From the NCBI RefSeq assembly GCF_022581195.2, contig NC_061454.1:8680001-8744000 (forward strand): a stretch of DNA of 64,000 nt, written 5' to 3'. Both the position numbers and the translations under genes were made by a program. The notes below the pieces were generated by a model. That model saw nothing but the letters and a program-made list of their open reading frames with translations. It was not told the DNA's origin and searched no databases. How positions within the stretch are numbered: the first letter of the stretch is position 1; every line of letters starts with the position of its first letter. Positions 34,134 to 45,352 of this stretch are shown in pieces. Source of the stretch: Helicoverpa zea. Its lineage: Eukaryota; Arthropoda; Insecta; Lepidoptera; Noctuidae.

Positions 34134-37100
34134 TTACAATAAACAATTGCTGTAAAAATATAATATACGCGATCTAATCGAGAACCTTCTTGTTTATGTA
34201 AAGTCGGTAATAACTCAACTATCAATATTATACGTTAAAAGTTAAGTGAGTTAAGTAAGCGTTACAAAGAAGTCACGAAATACACAAAATACATATAATA
34301 TTCATATTTTGCGGGTGTGGTGGGATCGTTAGATTGATACTCATCATTTTATTTCGCATAAAAATGTATCGGTTTTAAGCCCTTGTTACAATCCCAATGT
34401 TATTATATTTTTATACCTTACATTTAATATTTTATTAGCGAACAAGAGGATTTGCTCAGCGAGAGTAAGCTAATGAAGTGAAGTGAAAACCGAATGGGGG
34501 TTCAATGACCTGCCAACGATCTGCACCTTGGCAATTAAGTCGGTGAGAATAATTTAATGAGCCTTTGTCGACCCAACGGACGAAGATGGTTTACGTAAAC
34601 TGCATTGTGTTTGTGTCGTGAAGGAGGTATTGCATAATAATATGCAAGATTGAATAATTTTAAAATAAATGTCATGTTTAATAGGATTTTAGAATTAGGT
34701 ATTGCAATACTTTCTAACTTAATTAGAGACTTAAATTGTGCTAATTTTCTTCATAATTTTGTGTGATGTGATGAATCATCGTATAATCCGTAAAACATTT
34801 CAATCGAATTTTGCAAGCTATTAAACTAAGTGATCGCATAACATTTACATGCCCTAATACATTTGAATGCACCAAAGAGAGAATTGTCATCAATCTTGAA
34901 GGGGTGCGGAGCGCGCCATAATGCGCGGCACATATGGCGTCATCGCTAGGCGTTCCGCTCCGGTGAGCTCGTCGGACCCACATCGGCCAAGTGACCCGCA
35001 CCGACCTTAGACCATATCACAGATCTCTCAACAAGTGGACACTAGGCTCTAAAGCACCTATTGTAACCACCCCTTTGTAAACTACACGTCAATGACAAAT
35101 GTTACATTGACGACGCATTCAATGGATGTTATTCATCCATTTGCAAATTACCCGCATTTAATCCGTGTAATCTTTTGTCTGGGATGTTTTAGCAAACAAA
35201 TGCACCTATGTTTAGAAACAAGTATCGCCTTTTTTGAGCTTGTTTCATCAATCCATTGTAATGGATACCAGAAAATATTCGGTGTTTCAAAATAAATGCC
35301 AACATTTTAAAAATTCAGGTTCCTGACCTGGATACTGAACTTTATTTGGCAACACATAAAAGAAAATGAAATATGAAGCACAATTAGATACCTACTTTGT
35401 ATGTCTTGTGTTTTCTGGCACTACCCAGACCCATTCAATATTTACCAAACAAGACAGCTTATTAAAATTCCTAACTAAACAATAGTAAAACCAAGAAAGA
35501 AGGAGAAAAGGCTTTTTTCCTTACCACGACTATTTAACGTGTGGTGTATATAAAAATTATGTCTTCGATTAACTTTGCGTAATGGTTGCAATAAATATTT
35601 ATGGGTCGGGATTTAGTGCGCAGTGTATCATAGGCATAGGTGTGTGAGGGGAGGACGGGGAGTGCTAAGTGCCGGGAGGCCACATGTCACTCTCGTCGTG
35701 CTAATCTCTAGGATTTGCCATCCAATGTCCCTCGGCATCCCCATCCCGCTCTCACCGACGACAAAACGATACATCCATTTCACGCAGCTCATTGAATATT
35801 ATTGCTCCATGGGGATTTTGAAAATATGGAGCCGTTTAGCTAAAGCCGTACATTGTATCCATCCAGTGGAATTATTCATACGCGACCCGTTGCATTTATC
35901 ACTTAATGGTATTAGCTATTAGATCGTTTAATCGCACGATTTGCGACTTTATGACGGAATTTAAGTTTTGCAATTCATATTACTGGAATTATGTTAGTGG
36001 GCACTTTCACAATAATGTCCATATGTAACATTGCAAACTACTTACGTTCAATGGTTAGAGGTTAGAGTCAATCGAATAAAATATTCTGTGTTATCTAATT
36101 TCTATATGAATACTTATTATATTTAAATGGATTGCCTAAAAAAACCTGAAAAACGTAAACCAGTACGTAGGTAGTCTTAACCCAAAACAAATAACAGGTG
36201 TGCCATTGTAAAACGTCGTGCACTTTATTAATTGAAGTCCTGTCACGGCACTTGGCCGACATTAAATTCTATTGAAATAAATCAGTAAGTCAATGTCTGT
36301 GAGCATAATGATCGCATGGTGCTGTCAGCGCGCCATGCGGCACGGAAAGCACATGGCTGGTTTTCTACAAACAAGTCTAACTACTACGAAACAAAAATTG
36401 CAAATCGCCCTTCCGACTTACGAAATAAAGTCGTATTTGCGTTGCAATTCTATTCGCTATATGCAGTGACGTGCTGGTTTTATTGAGTGCATTGCGGGCT
36501 CCGGCTTGTCATTGCTTCCCTCCAACCCTAAAATGATTCCATTCTGCCGCCGGACGAGCCGACAGGTTAACTTTTGTTATTCTACAAAAGCCGCGCATTA
36601 CAGTCCGATTGTTGGCACAAATGTCGGATATTATAAAGCATTTCGTGTTCCCTAACGATTATTTCAAGTGTAAAGTGAATACGCGAATCATTGTAGGGTA
36701 ATCTTTAATCAATAGGTAGGCTCCTGATTTCCTTTGTGACTTTCAAATATGTATGTGGGTGTTTTTTTTTTTAAGTTCCTTTTTACGGTAGGAAAGTTGT
36801 TGCACATATACACAAAACACAATAGGAAACTAGTTAGGATAATTAGACATAGGTGTCTACTTAAGTTTTTTTTGCAGTGCCATTGGTCTTTAGAGATCCA
36901 GGAGCTCATATTGTTGTTACTTTTAATTACGCAAGGATGAAAATAAATAAAAAGGAAAAACCGATCGGCATCCTTAACAACAAAATGCATAAAATAAATC
37001 AAAACTCACTGGATACATTTTTCCCTCTTTTTGCGAAACCTCTGTCTGGGGGGTATTGACTTTTCATATCAACAAAGAAAACGTGAAAATATTTCTTTAC

Positions 37101-38018
37101 CAAACGGTAAGTCAATAGAGGTTTGAGGCATTGCCCTCGAGGTGGTTAGAGAGGCGCGAGACGGGCGGGGTGCGGGGCGCGCGGGGGGGGGAGGCACGGT
37201 GCGCAGCCTGCGCCAGGGGACGGGGGTACTCTTCTTGATTACAGCACTCCCTACAACCCCCTCTAGCCCCCACATTACTCCCCGCCCGCTGCAATACACA
37301 TAAGCCTACACAATGACAGTCGTGTATAACTTTCATTGTTCAGGTTACAGAAAATATTTAATTTTAACTTACATGCGGCTCGCTAGGAATTTTATATGAA
37401 TAACTTATGTATTTTAGTGAGATTAAATTTTACAAAAATGTACAATGTTGGTAAGTGCTATGAATTTCAACTTAATTGGGTCGACAGCATAAATTGTGTA
37501 CCTACTTATTTAGTCAATGGGTACCTACTGGGCATCCTAGCAACTACTTGCATCCTAGTAATAGCTGATGGATCTGATCGATCTAACCTAACCTAACACA
37601 AAAAACTACAGAAACAAATCTAGTGAAATACGTGAAGATTCAGGTAGGGTCGCAGGTGGGAGCGGGCGCTGAGATTGTCCGCATCAAACATGCACGAGGC
37701 TTCGCCCTGTTCGCTCGTAAAAATGCATATTCAAGCGGAAGGGCGGATGCTTTTAATACTGCGCTGTAATGAGCAGCCGAGGTCGGCAAACTCCTTAATT
37801 TTCTCTTTACCGGCCTATTCAGGTAAATTGTTAGCCCTTATTAATTGCTTTACAACGGGAAGGCGGGATCACATAAAACTTTATCGTGAGAGTATTATAA
37901 ATGACGTGTCTGTCGGCCGTAATACGGTTATGTTTATTAAATTGACGATTAACTTTGGCTTATTTTGGGTGTGCTACTATTTTCGTGATCTTTGAAAATT
38001 CGTTTGTAGATCATTTTC
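34134..38018. other. Intergenic sequence with GC-rich patches
   Basis: No gene is recognised. GC-rich patches occur at about 34910-35010, 35640-35700 and 37130-37230 (the last with a G run and CGCG strings). These may be regulatory. Confidence 0.5.
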
Positions 38019-38063
38019 GTTTTTAACCCCCGACGCAAAAACGACGGGGTGTTATAAGTTTGA

Positions 38064-38107
<44 letters not shown>

Positions 38108-38640
38108 GCATCGTAGCTCCCAAACGGATGATCCGATTGTAATGCGGTTTTTTTTGTTTGAAAGGAATGTCATTCGGGAGTGTTCTTAGCTATGTTTGGT
38201 GGAAATCGGTTCAGGTCTTCAAGTTCATCAGCTCGTTTGTTAGGTGTGATAGGAATGTTACACGCTCAGTTTACTTGCAAGCATATGTGGGATCTGAAAT
38301 TTGAAATACTAATGTCTTCTGGAACCACTGAGCTGGTCTGCTGTTAGGACACGAAGATAGGAGACGTAACCCTGAACTGCCTTTTAGTAAACCCATCGAG
38401 TTTGGGCTCATTGAATTTGTCTTGACTGGTTCTCTTCATGTTTCTAATTGACGAGAACCTGATGCTGGAAATGGGATGTGGCGGATGAAACCCCAGAATG
38501 GTATATAACCCTGGATCACCAAAGGTTAATCTTTATTGTTTCTCAATCTGTGCAATTCTCCCAGAGCCAGTTTGCCATGAGGATTGTTAAACAGCTTCCT
38601 TTGGCCGAGATAGCATATAGCTACCCCATCTTAAAATAAA
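38019..38640 (+). repeat. Lepidopteran dispersed repeat with (GT)n
   Basis: It begins TTTTAACCCCCGACGCAAAA, then a short hairpin (CCCCGACGC...ACGACGGGG), a (GT)16 run at 38071-38102 and the conserved-looking block GGCATCGTAGCTCCCAAACG. This arrangement recurs across moth genomes (recollection). The right border is unclear. Confidence 0.55.
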
Positions 38641-38706
38641 ATAAATTAAATGAAGGAAAAATTAAGTAGCTCCTTCAAAAAGCATGAAATAAAATTAAAT
38701 TATAAA

Positions 38707-39115
38707 TTAAAAAAACCCCCGACCCAAAAAAAGTACACAAGTATTATGACAAAAGGTTAAAAACGCTAAACCCTATAAAAAGCAAAAAATAACTTTTAAC
38801 ACTACGTAAGTACCAACTAAAGCATGTCAGACTAAACTAAATTTTGACGTGTCGGGGGACCGCTTTTTACCTTCAAAAATACTTACATAAATCAAATGAT
38901 AGGTACCTACCTAATTACAACATTCGTATATAAAAAAACACGAATCTTAATTAGATAATTAGAGCGGTCCCCCGACACGACAAAATTTAGTTTAGTCTGA
39001 CATGCTTTAGTTGGTACTTACGTAGTGTTAAAAGTTATTTTTTGCTTTTTATAGGGTTTAGCGTTTTTAACCTTTTGTCATAATAATTGTGTACTTTTTT
39101 TGGGTCGGGGGTTTT
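38707..39115. mobile_element. Foldback/MITE-like palindrome, copy 1
   Basis: The left arm (38707-38845) and right arm (38971-39115) are near-perfect reverse complements starting CCCCCGACCCAAAAAAAG. A nested inverted pair, GTGTCGGGGGACCGC / GCGGTCCCCCGACAC, surrounds the centre. No frame. An identical copy lies at 41492-41898 as part of the tandem duplication. Confidence 0.85.
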
Positions 39116-39953
39116 TTTTCTTTAGACAGGTTATTGGCAGGTATACGTAGGAAGTCCAACAGCACTGCCCTTAAATATTTATTACCTGTCGATCAGACAA
39201 CAAATGTGTGTGATGAATGGTACGTCATCGTTAATAGATTGAAGCACAATTCATTTCTATTGGTCTACTTCCAATTTTCTATAATAGGAATCAAAAAGCT
39301 GGCTACCTCATAATGATAATTAGCCACGCGAACCATAAGCCCCCTTCGAACCGGTAAACGGATACGTAAGCGGATGGCCCACATGCTGCGCTTATTTTGT
39401 TTTCATTAAAAGGAAATGATTATTTGGATATAAATATTTGAAGTAAATACTAACCATTAAATATTATTTAAAAAAAACCTCAGAATACTTTGGAAAATCA
39501 CCACATATACAAGATGAAAATGTCATATTGATACAAGTACAATCAATAATGCTTTAGGTCAGTATACCCAAACTACGCTATATTATATTTGAAATCTACT
39601 TCAGAATAAGATTAACTTAAATTGAGAATAATATAACATGTATTCGTAAAATTGTATTCGCCTTTATACATATTGCACACAGCAGTTAAAGCGGTGAAAG
39701 ATCCTTCAGATTCATATCTGCCATAGTTTTAGATATTTAGATCATCAAGAATTTTATAAAAAAAGGGACCATGTAGCTAAACTAATAAAAACAACAAAAA
39801 ATACCTTCTACTACAAAGCATTTACCCAATGTATCAAAAAACCTAAAAAAATGTGGCAACTAATTAAATCCCTAACAAATAATAAACCACATCATAGCTG
39901 TGTTCCTTCAAAACTTGTTTTTAACTCAAAAATTATTTCAGAACCCAGTGAAA
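39116..39953 (+). pseudogene. LINE fragment, endonuclease remnant and RT linker (copy 1)
   Basis: The frame at 39122-39313 reads LLAGIRRKSNSTALKYLLP then NVCDEWYVIVNRLKHNSF, similar in pattern to the middle of a Jockey/CR1 endonuclease. About 400 bases of AT-rich sequence follow. The linker before RT, FYKKRDHVAKLIKTTKNTFY, starts near 39720 and stops at the palindrome at 39954; it resumes at 41240. Confidence 0.6.
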
Positions 39954-41239
39954 GAAGATGGATCAAAATTGCCCCACGTCCTATAACAATGTGACGTATC
40001 TCAAAAAAAAGATAAAAATGTTTAAAAAAATATGGCATACTCTCCAATTCATTTTTTTTACACCTTCATACGAAAAAAATGCTTTAAAAATTGTTCAGGC
40101 GCTGTTATGAAAACGTCGTTCATAGAACTATTAATGGACTATTTTATTAAATTAATTTTTTGTTTGATAGAGTATACCTCACAGGTGGTCCCATAATCAT
40201 CAGGTCAGGATCTGATGATGGAAACCCTGAGAAATTCAGGGCAACTTTTGAAAGTTGTAGGCATGCGAAGAATAAAAACTTGACTATAAGGTGTATGTCT
40301 TATAACAATATGCAACAGTGAAGATTTGGAGCTGACCTGATGATGGAAACGAAAGAAGGTCGAGGGAACTCGACAACTGAATATGTGAACTACCTCGTGT
40401 TTGGGCTTGTATTATTTGTATTGAATAGACCTTTGCAACAGTGAAGATTTGGATCTGATCTGATGATGGAGACCAGAGAAGAGCGAGGGAACTCGACAAC
40501 TGAATATGTGAACTACCTCGTGTTTGGGCTTATATTATTCGTATTGATGAGAACTTTCCATTTATGCGGATAGTGACAACTGTGCTTGTCACTGAAAAGC
40601 CAAAAATAGGAAGAAGTCGGTGGGGATATAAACTTAGGTACATCCATTAGACACCGACTTCTGAGGTAGTTTACATATTTTGTTGTCGAGTCCCCCCGAC
40701 CTTCTCTGGTCTTCATCATCGGATCAGCTCCAAACCTTCACTGTTGCAAAGGTCTATTCAATACAAATAATATAAGCCCAAACACGAGGTAGTTCACATA
40801 TTCAGTTGTCGAGTTCCCTCGACCTTCTTTCGTTTCCATCATCAGGTCAGCTCCAAATCTTCACTGTTGCATATTGTTATAAGACATACACCTTATAGTC
40901 AAGTTTTTATTCTTCGCATGCCTACAACTTTCAAAAGTTGCCCTGAATTTCTCAGGGTTTCCATCATCAGATCCTGACCTGATGATTATGGGACCACCTG
41001 TGAGGTATACTCTATCAAACAAAAAAACAATTTAATAAAATAGTCCATTAATAGTTCTATGAACGACGTTTTCATAACAGCGCCTGAACAATTTTTAAAG
41101 CATTTTTTTCGTATGAAGGTGTAAAAAAAATGAATTGGAGAGTATGCCATATTTTTTTAAACATTTTTATCTTTTTTTTGAGATACGTCACATTGTTATA
41201 GGACGTGGGGCAATTTTGTATGGATTGTGATCCGTCTTC
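39954..41239. mobile_element. Giant non-coding palindrome (foldback element, 1286 bp)
   Basis: The ends are GAAGATGGATC and GATCCGTCTTC. The two arms, about 39954-40445 and 40735-41239, are near-perfect inverted copies; they continue imperfectly to a centre near 40590. Each arm holds a direct repeat of about 130 bases around GATCTGATGATGGA / AACTCGACAACTGAATATG. The left arm lacks an 11-base piece present in the right (ACAATCCATAC in reverse). Comparison with the uninterrupted copy at 42727-42742 places the insertion exactly between GTGAAA and TTTGTC with no target duplication. No open frame of note. The family is not recognised. Confidence 0.85.
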
Positions 41240-41491
41240 TTTGTCAAATATTTAATAATTACTTTTCCACGATAGGACCCTCACTGGCGAATGAAATACC
41301 TTCAAAGTTTCATAACGAATGTGAACGCGCTTTACCCACTTCTCCTCTGAATAACGCCGAAGGTCTGTCCAGTTTTAATCCATGTTCTACTAAAGAGATA
41401 CTCAACATAATCACAAACCTTGATGCAAACTGTAGTACAGGCATAGACGGTATAAATACAAAAACAATAAATTTTGATACATTGGGTAATT

Positions 41492-41898
41492 AAAAAAAAC
41501 CCCGACCCAAAAAAAGTACACAATTATTATGACAAAAGGTTAAAAACGCTAAACCCTATAAAAAGCAAAAAATAACTTTTAACACTACGTAAGTACCAAC
41601 TAAAGCATGTCAGACTAAACTAAATTTTGACGTGTCGGGGGACCGCTTTTTACCTTCAAAAATACTTACATAAATCAAATGATAGGTACCTACCTAATTA
41701 CAACATTCGTATATAAAAAAACACGAATCTTAATTAGATAATTAGAGCGGTCCCCCGACACGACAAAATTTAGTTTAGTCTGACATGCTTTAGTTGGTAC
41801 TTACGTAGTGTTAAAAGTTATTTTTTGCTTTTTATAGGGTTTAGCGTTTTTAACCTTTTGTCATAATAATTGTGTACTTTTTTTGGGTCGGGGGTTTT
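41492..41898. mobile_element. Foldback/MITE-like palindrome, copy 2
   Basis: Same palindrome as 38707-39115, duplicated with its surroundings. One base differs near the left end (CAAGTATT in copy 1, CAATTATT here), and one C of the C run is missing. Confidence 0.85.
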
Positions 41899-42872
41899 TT
41901 TTCTTTAGACAGGTTATTGGCAGGTATACGTAGGAAGTCCAACAGCACTGCCCTTAAATATTTATTACCTGTCGATCAGACAACAAATGTGTGTGATGAA
42001 TGGTACGTCATCGTTAATAGATTGAAGCACAATTCATTTCTATTGGTCTACTTCCAATTTTCTATAATAGGAATCAAAAAGCTGGCTACCTCATAATGAT
42101 AATTAGCCACGCGAACCATAAGCCCCCTTCGAACCGGTAAACGGATACGTAAGCGGATGGCCCACATGCTGCGCTTATTTTGTTTTCATTAAAAGGAAAT
42201 GATTATTTGGATATAAATATTTGAAGTAAATACTAACCATTAAATATTATTTAAAAAAAACCTCAGAATACTTTGGAAAATCACCACATATACAAGATGA
42301 AAATGTCATATTGATACAAGTACAATCAATAATGCTTTAGGTCAGTATACCCAAACTACGCTATATTATATTTGAAATCTACTTCAGAATAAGATTAACT
42401 TAAATTGAGAATAATATAACATGTATTCGTAAAATTGTATTCGCCTTTATACATATTGCACACAGCAGTTAAAGCGGTGAAAGATCCTTCAGATTCATAT
42501 CTGCCATAGTTTTAGATATTTAGATCATCAAGAATTTTATAAAAAAAGGGACCATGTAGCTAAACTAATAAAAACAACAAAAAATACCTTCTACTACAAA
42601 GCATTTACCCAATGTATCAAAAAACCTAAAAAAATGTGGCAACTAATTAAATCCCTAACAAATAATAAACCACATCATAGCTGTGTTCCTTCAAAACTTG
42701 TTTTTAACTCAAAAATTATTTCAGAACCCAGTGAAATTTGTCAAATATTTAATAATTACTTTTCCACGATAGGACCCTCACTGGCGAATGAAATACCTTC
42801 AAAGTTTCATAACGAATGTGAACGCGCTTTACCCACTTCTCCTCTGAATAACGCCGAAGGTCTGTCCAGTTT

Positions 42873-43656
42873 AGGGCACGCCACCATCGTGGCGGTAAGT
42901 CCCCTCTTTGAGGAGTGGCTCGGGAGGAGTCACGGCGCCCTCACGTACCGCATGACGCAGGTCCTCACCGGACACGGTTGTTTCGGGAGGTACCTGCACC
43001 GCATCGGTCGTGAGGAGGCGCCCGGGTGTCACCATTGTGCGGACAGCCCCGAGGACACGGTGGACCACACAGTCCAGGTGTGCCCCGCATGGGAAGGGCA
43101 CCGCCGGGTCCTCGTCGAGGCTTTGGGCGGCGGCGACCTCTCGCGTCCGGCCCTGGTTCAGGCCATGGTCCGGGGCGAGAGGGAATGGGATGCCGTCGCC
43201 TCCTTCTGCGAAGCGGTCATGCTCGAGAAGGAGGAGGCGGAACGCCAGAGAGTCCGCACCTCTCATCCCGGCCGCCGCGCTGGACCAGGTAGACACCATG
43301 GGCGCCGGGTGTCGCGAGATGACTCCCGGCCACCGTAGGCGTGGGTCTGTGGGCGGTGAGTTCGGGTGGCTCATCGTCCCTCTGTCTTTCTAGACGACAG
43401 ACCCGTGTCGACGGCGCGCGTTGTTCCACGCGCTCCTCAAAGAGACGTCAGCAACCCCAGCGGGGCCCAGCAGGGCCAAGGCCTGCCGGGGCTGCGGGTT
43501 GTTCGAAAGAGATACCGCGGCCCTGGTACATAAAAGGCCTATGACGGAACACGACGATTTTAGTCAGTAAAAGTCTGACACTCCCTCACCGCTGCTAACC
43601 CACAGCGGGAGGGGTCATTTGATGATTTTACGTCGATAAAAAAAAAAAAAAAAAAA
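42873..43656 (+). mobile_element. 5'-truncated R1-clade LINE fragment with poly(A) and 16-bp TSD
   Basis: AAGGTCTGTCCAGTTT occurs at 42857-42872 and 43657-43672, and once only in the other copy of the locus. A run of ~20 A precedes the right copy. The fragment encodes the R1 C-terminus: FEEWLGRSHGALTYRMTQ, the zinc-knuckle-like CHHC...H...C and the end VSRDDSRPP (stop at 43338). It is GC-rich, unlike the host LINE. Confidence 0.92.
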
Positions 43657-43820
43657 AAGGTCTGTCCAGTTTTAATCCATGTTCTACTAAAGAGATACTC
43701 AACATAATCACAAACCTTGATGCAAACTGTAGTACAGGCATAGACGGTATAAATACAAAAACAATAAAATGCATACAAAATTTAATAACAAATAATTTAA
43801 GCGAGTGTTTCAATAATCTT

Positions 43821-45218
43821 ATGGCCGAAGGGAATTTTCCTGAAACATTAAAACGAGCAAAAGTAACTCCTATCTTCAAATCAGGCAATGTCACTGATCC
43901 CGGTAACTATCGCCCAATTTCAGTTTTACCAGTTCTGTCAAAAATATTAGAAAAAATTATCCATACCCGTCTAGAAACGTATTTAAAAACCATAAATTTT
44001 TTAACTGATCGCCAATACGGTTTTAGATCTCAAAGTAATACCACAACAGCAACAATTGATCTCGTTAACAAAATAAAAAATAATATAGACTGTAAAAATA
44101 TATGTTTAGGCATATTTATAGACCTAAAAAAGGCGTTTGATACAGTTTCCCACAAACTACTTTTAATGAAATTAGAATCTATCAATATAACTGACAAAGC
44201 CCTAAAAATGTTCAAATCATATTTAACAGACCGTTCGCAGGTGGTGAAATTGGGTAATTACCAGAGTGACGCAAGACCTGTAACTTTTGGTATTCCACAG
44301 GGATCCATTTTGGGTCCCTTACTCTTCCTTATATATATAAATAATATAAATGATATAAAACTACACGGTCATCTTACCTTATATGCCGATGACACATGTC
44401 TATTTTACTTTGGGCCTTCGATTCATGACATTATCTCACAAGCCCAAGAAGATTTAAATTCCCTATTTACCTGGTTTCAGTTCAACCTTTTAACTATAAA
44501 CACTTTAAAAACATGCCATGTAATATATAAGGCAAAAAATAAACATATTCCCCCATTTAATCCACTTACAATAAATAATGAGCCGTTACAGCTAAAATCC
44601 TGCGAAAAATATCTTGGGCTTAGAATAGACAGCTCCCTCTCCTGGACTGTTCACATTGATTACGTCAAAAATAAGCTTTCGTCATTAGTCGGAGCACTGC
44701 ACAGTATAGTCAGATGTATTCCACAAAGATTACGATACACTATATATAATTCACTAGTGAAGCCACATTTGTTATACTTGATTGAAATATGGGGCAGTGC
44801 ACCAAAAACAAAACTGTCACAACTACAAATCACACAAAATAAACTAATAAAAATGCTTTTCAACTATCCATACCTAACAGAAACGACAAAGATATACAAA
44901 GACACAAAATTAATGAATATAAAACAATTATACACTTACAACATATGCATTTTCATCAGAAAAGTTCTTAACAAAACCATACACTCAAATATTACTCTTA
45001 CACAACACAAACAAGTCACTCAACGAAGTACCCGGCGAGCAAGTCTATTAGTTTTACCAAAAATAAGAACAAATTATGGCAAAAAAATGCTCACATTTGA
45101 AGGAGCACAGCTTTACAATAAAATACCTTCACGCATAAGAAACCTGCACTCATTCAACGCATTCAAATCTCAACTTTACAGATATTTACTAAATATAAAT
45201 CAAATACCCGAAAAATGA
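43821..45218 (+). pseudogene. LINE reverse transcriptase, intact RT and C-terminal domains
   Basis: 465 codons are open to TGA at 45216-45218. RT blocks in order: NYRPISVLPVLSKILEKII (near residue 31), YGFRSQSNTT, GIFIDLKKAFDTVSHKLL (catalytic Asp), VTFGIPQGSILGPLLFLIYI, LYADDTCLF (YADD), EKYLGLRIDSSLSW, then the C-terminal region with RIRNLHSFNAFKSQL. This is a Jockey/CR1-group LINE. In frame with the linker upstream once the R1 insertion is ignored. It lacks a complete endonuclease, so I call it a pseudogene although its RT residues are all present. Confidence 0.85.
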
Positions 45219-45352
45219 ATGTGTTGAATGGGACTTGTTTATTGTCGTGTTTTGTCCAGATGTTGTCGAACCTAACCTTACCTACCTATGTTGTTATGTT
45301 CTCAAGTAAGTGACATGTATGTTTTTATTGAGAATAAAGATTCTTTAAACCT

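Larger units (their letters stand above)
38705..41471 (+). repeat. Tandem duplication copy 1 of a LINE segment (contains the giant palindrome)
   Basis: 38721-39953 aligns with 41504-42736 at a constant offset of 2783 bases, almost without differences. 41240-41471 aligns with 42737 onward. Copy 1 has an extra 1286 bases (39954-41239); copy 2 instead has an R1 insertion. The left border of both copies coincides with the AAAAAACCCC edge of a small palindromic element. Confidence 0.9.
41899..45352 (+). mobile_element. Jockey/CR1-group LINE, copy 2, near-complete ORF2 3' part
   Basis: An endonuclease remnant (41905-42096), the RT linker from ~42505, the RT and C-terminal domain to 45218 and a 3' end AGAATAAAGATTCTTTAAAC at ~45331-45352. 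Apart from the R1 insertion (42873-43656) the frame from 42505 to 45218 is continuous in one phase, so the RT part is young. Confidence 0.85.

Noticed and set aside
34741..35001. Minus-strand 86-codon frame with Arg/His/Trp-rich start
   Set aside because: Composition changes mid-frame with GC content; no domain.
38071..38102. (GT)n as an isolated microsatellite
   Set aside because: It is an internal part of the dispersed repeat starting at 38019, not an independent feature.
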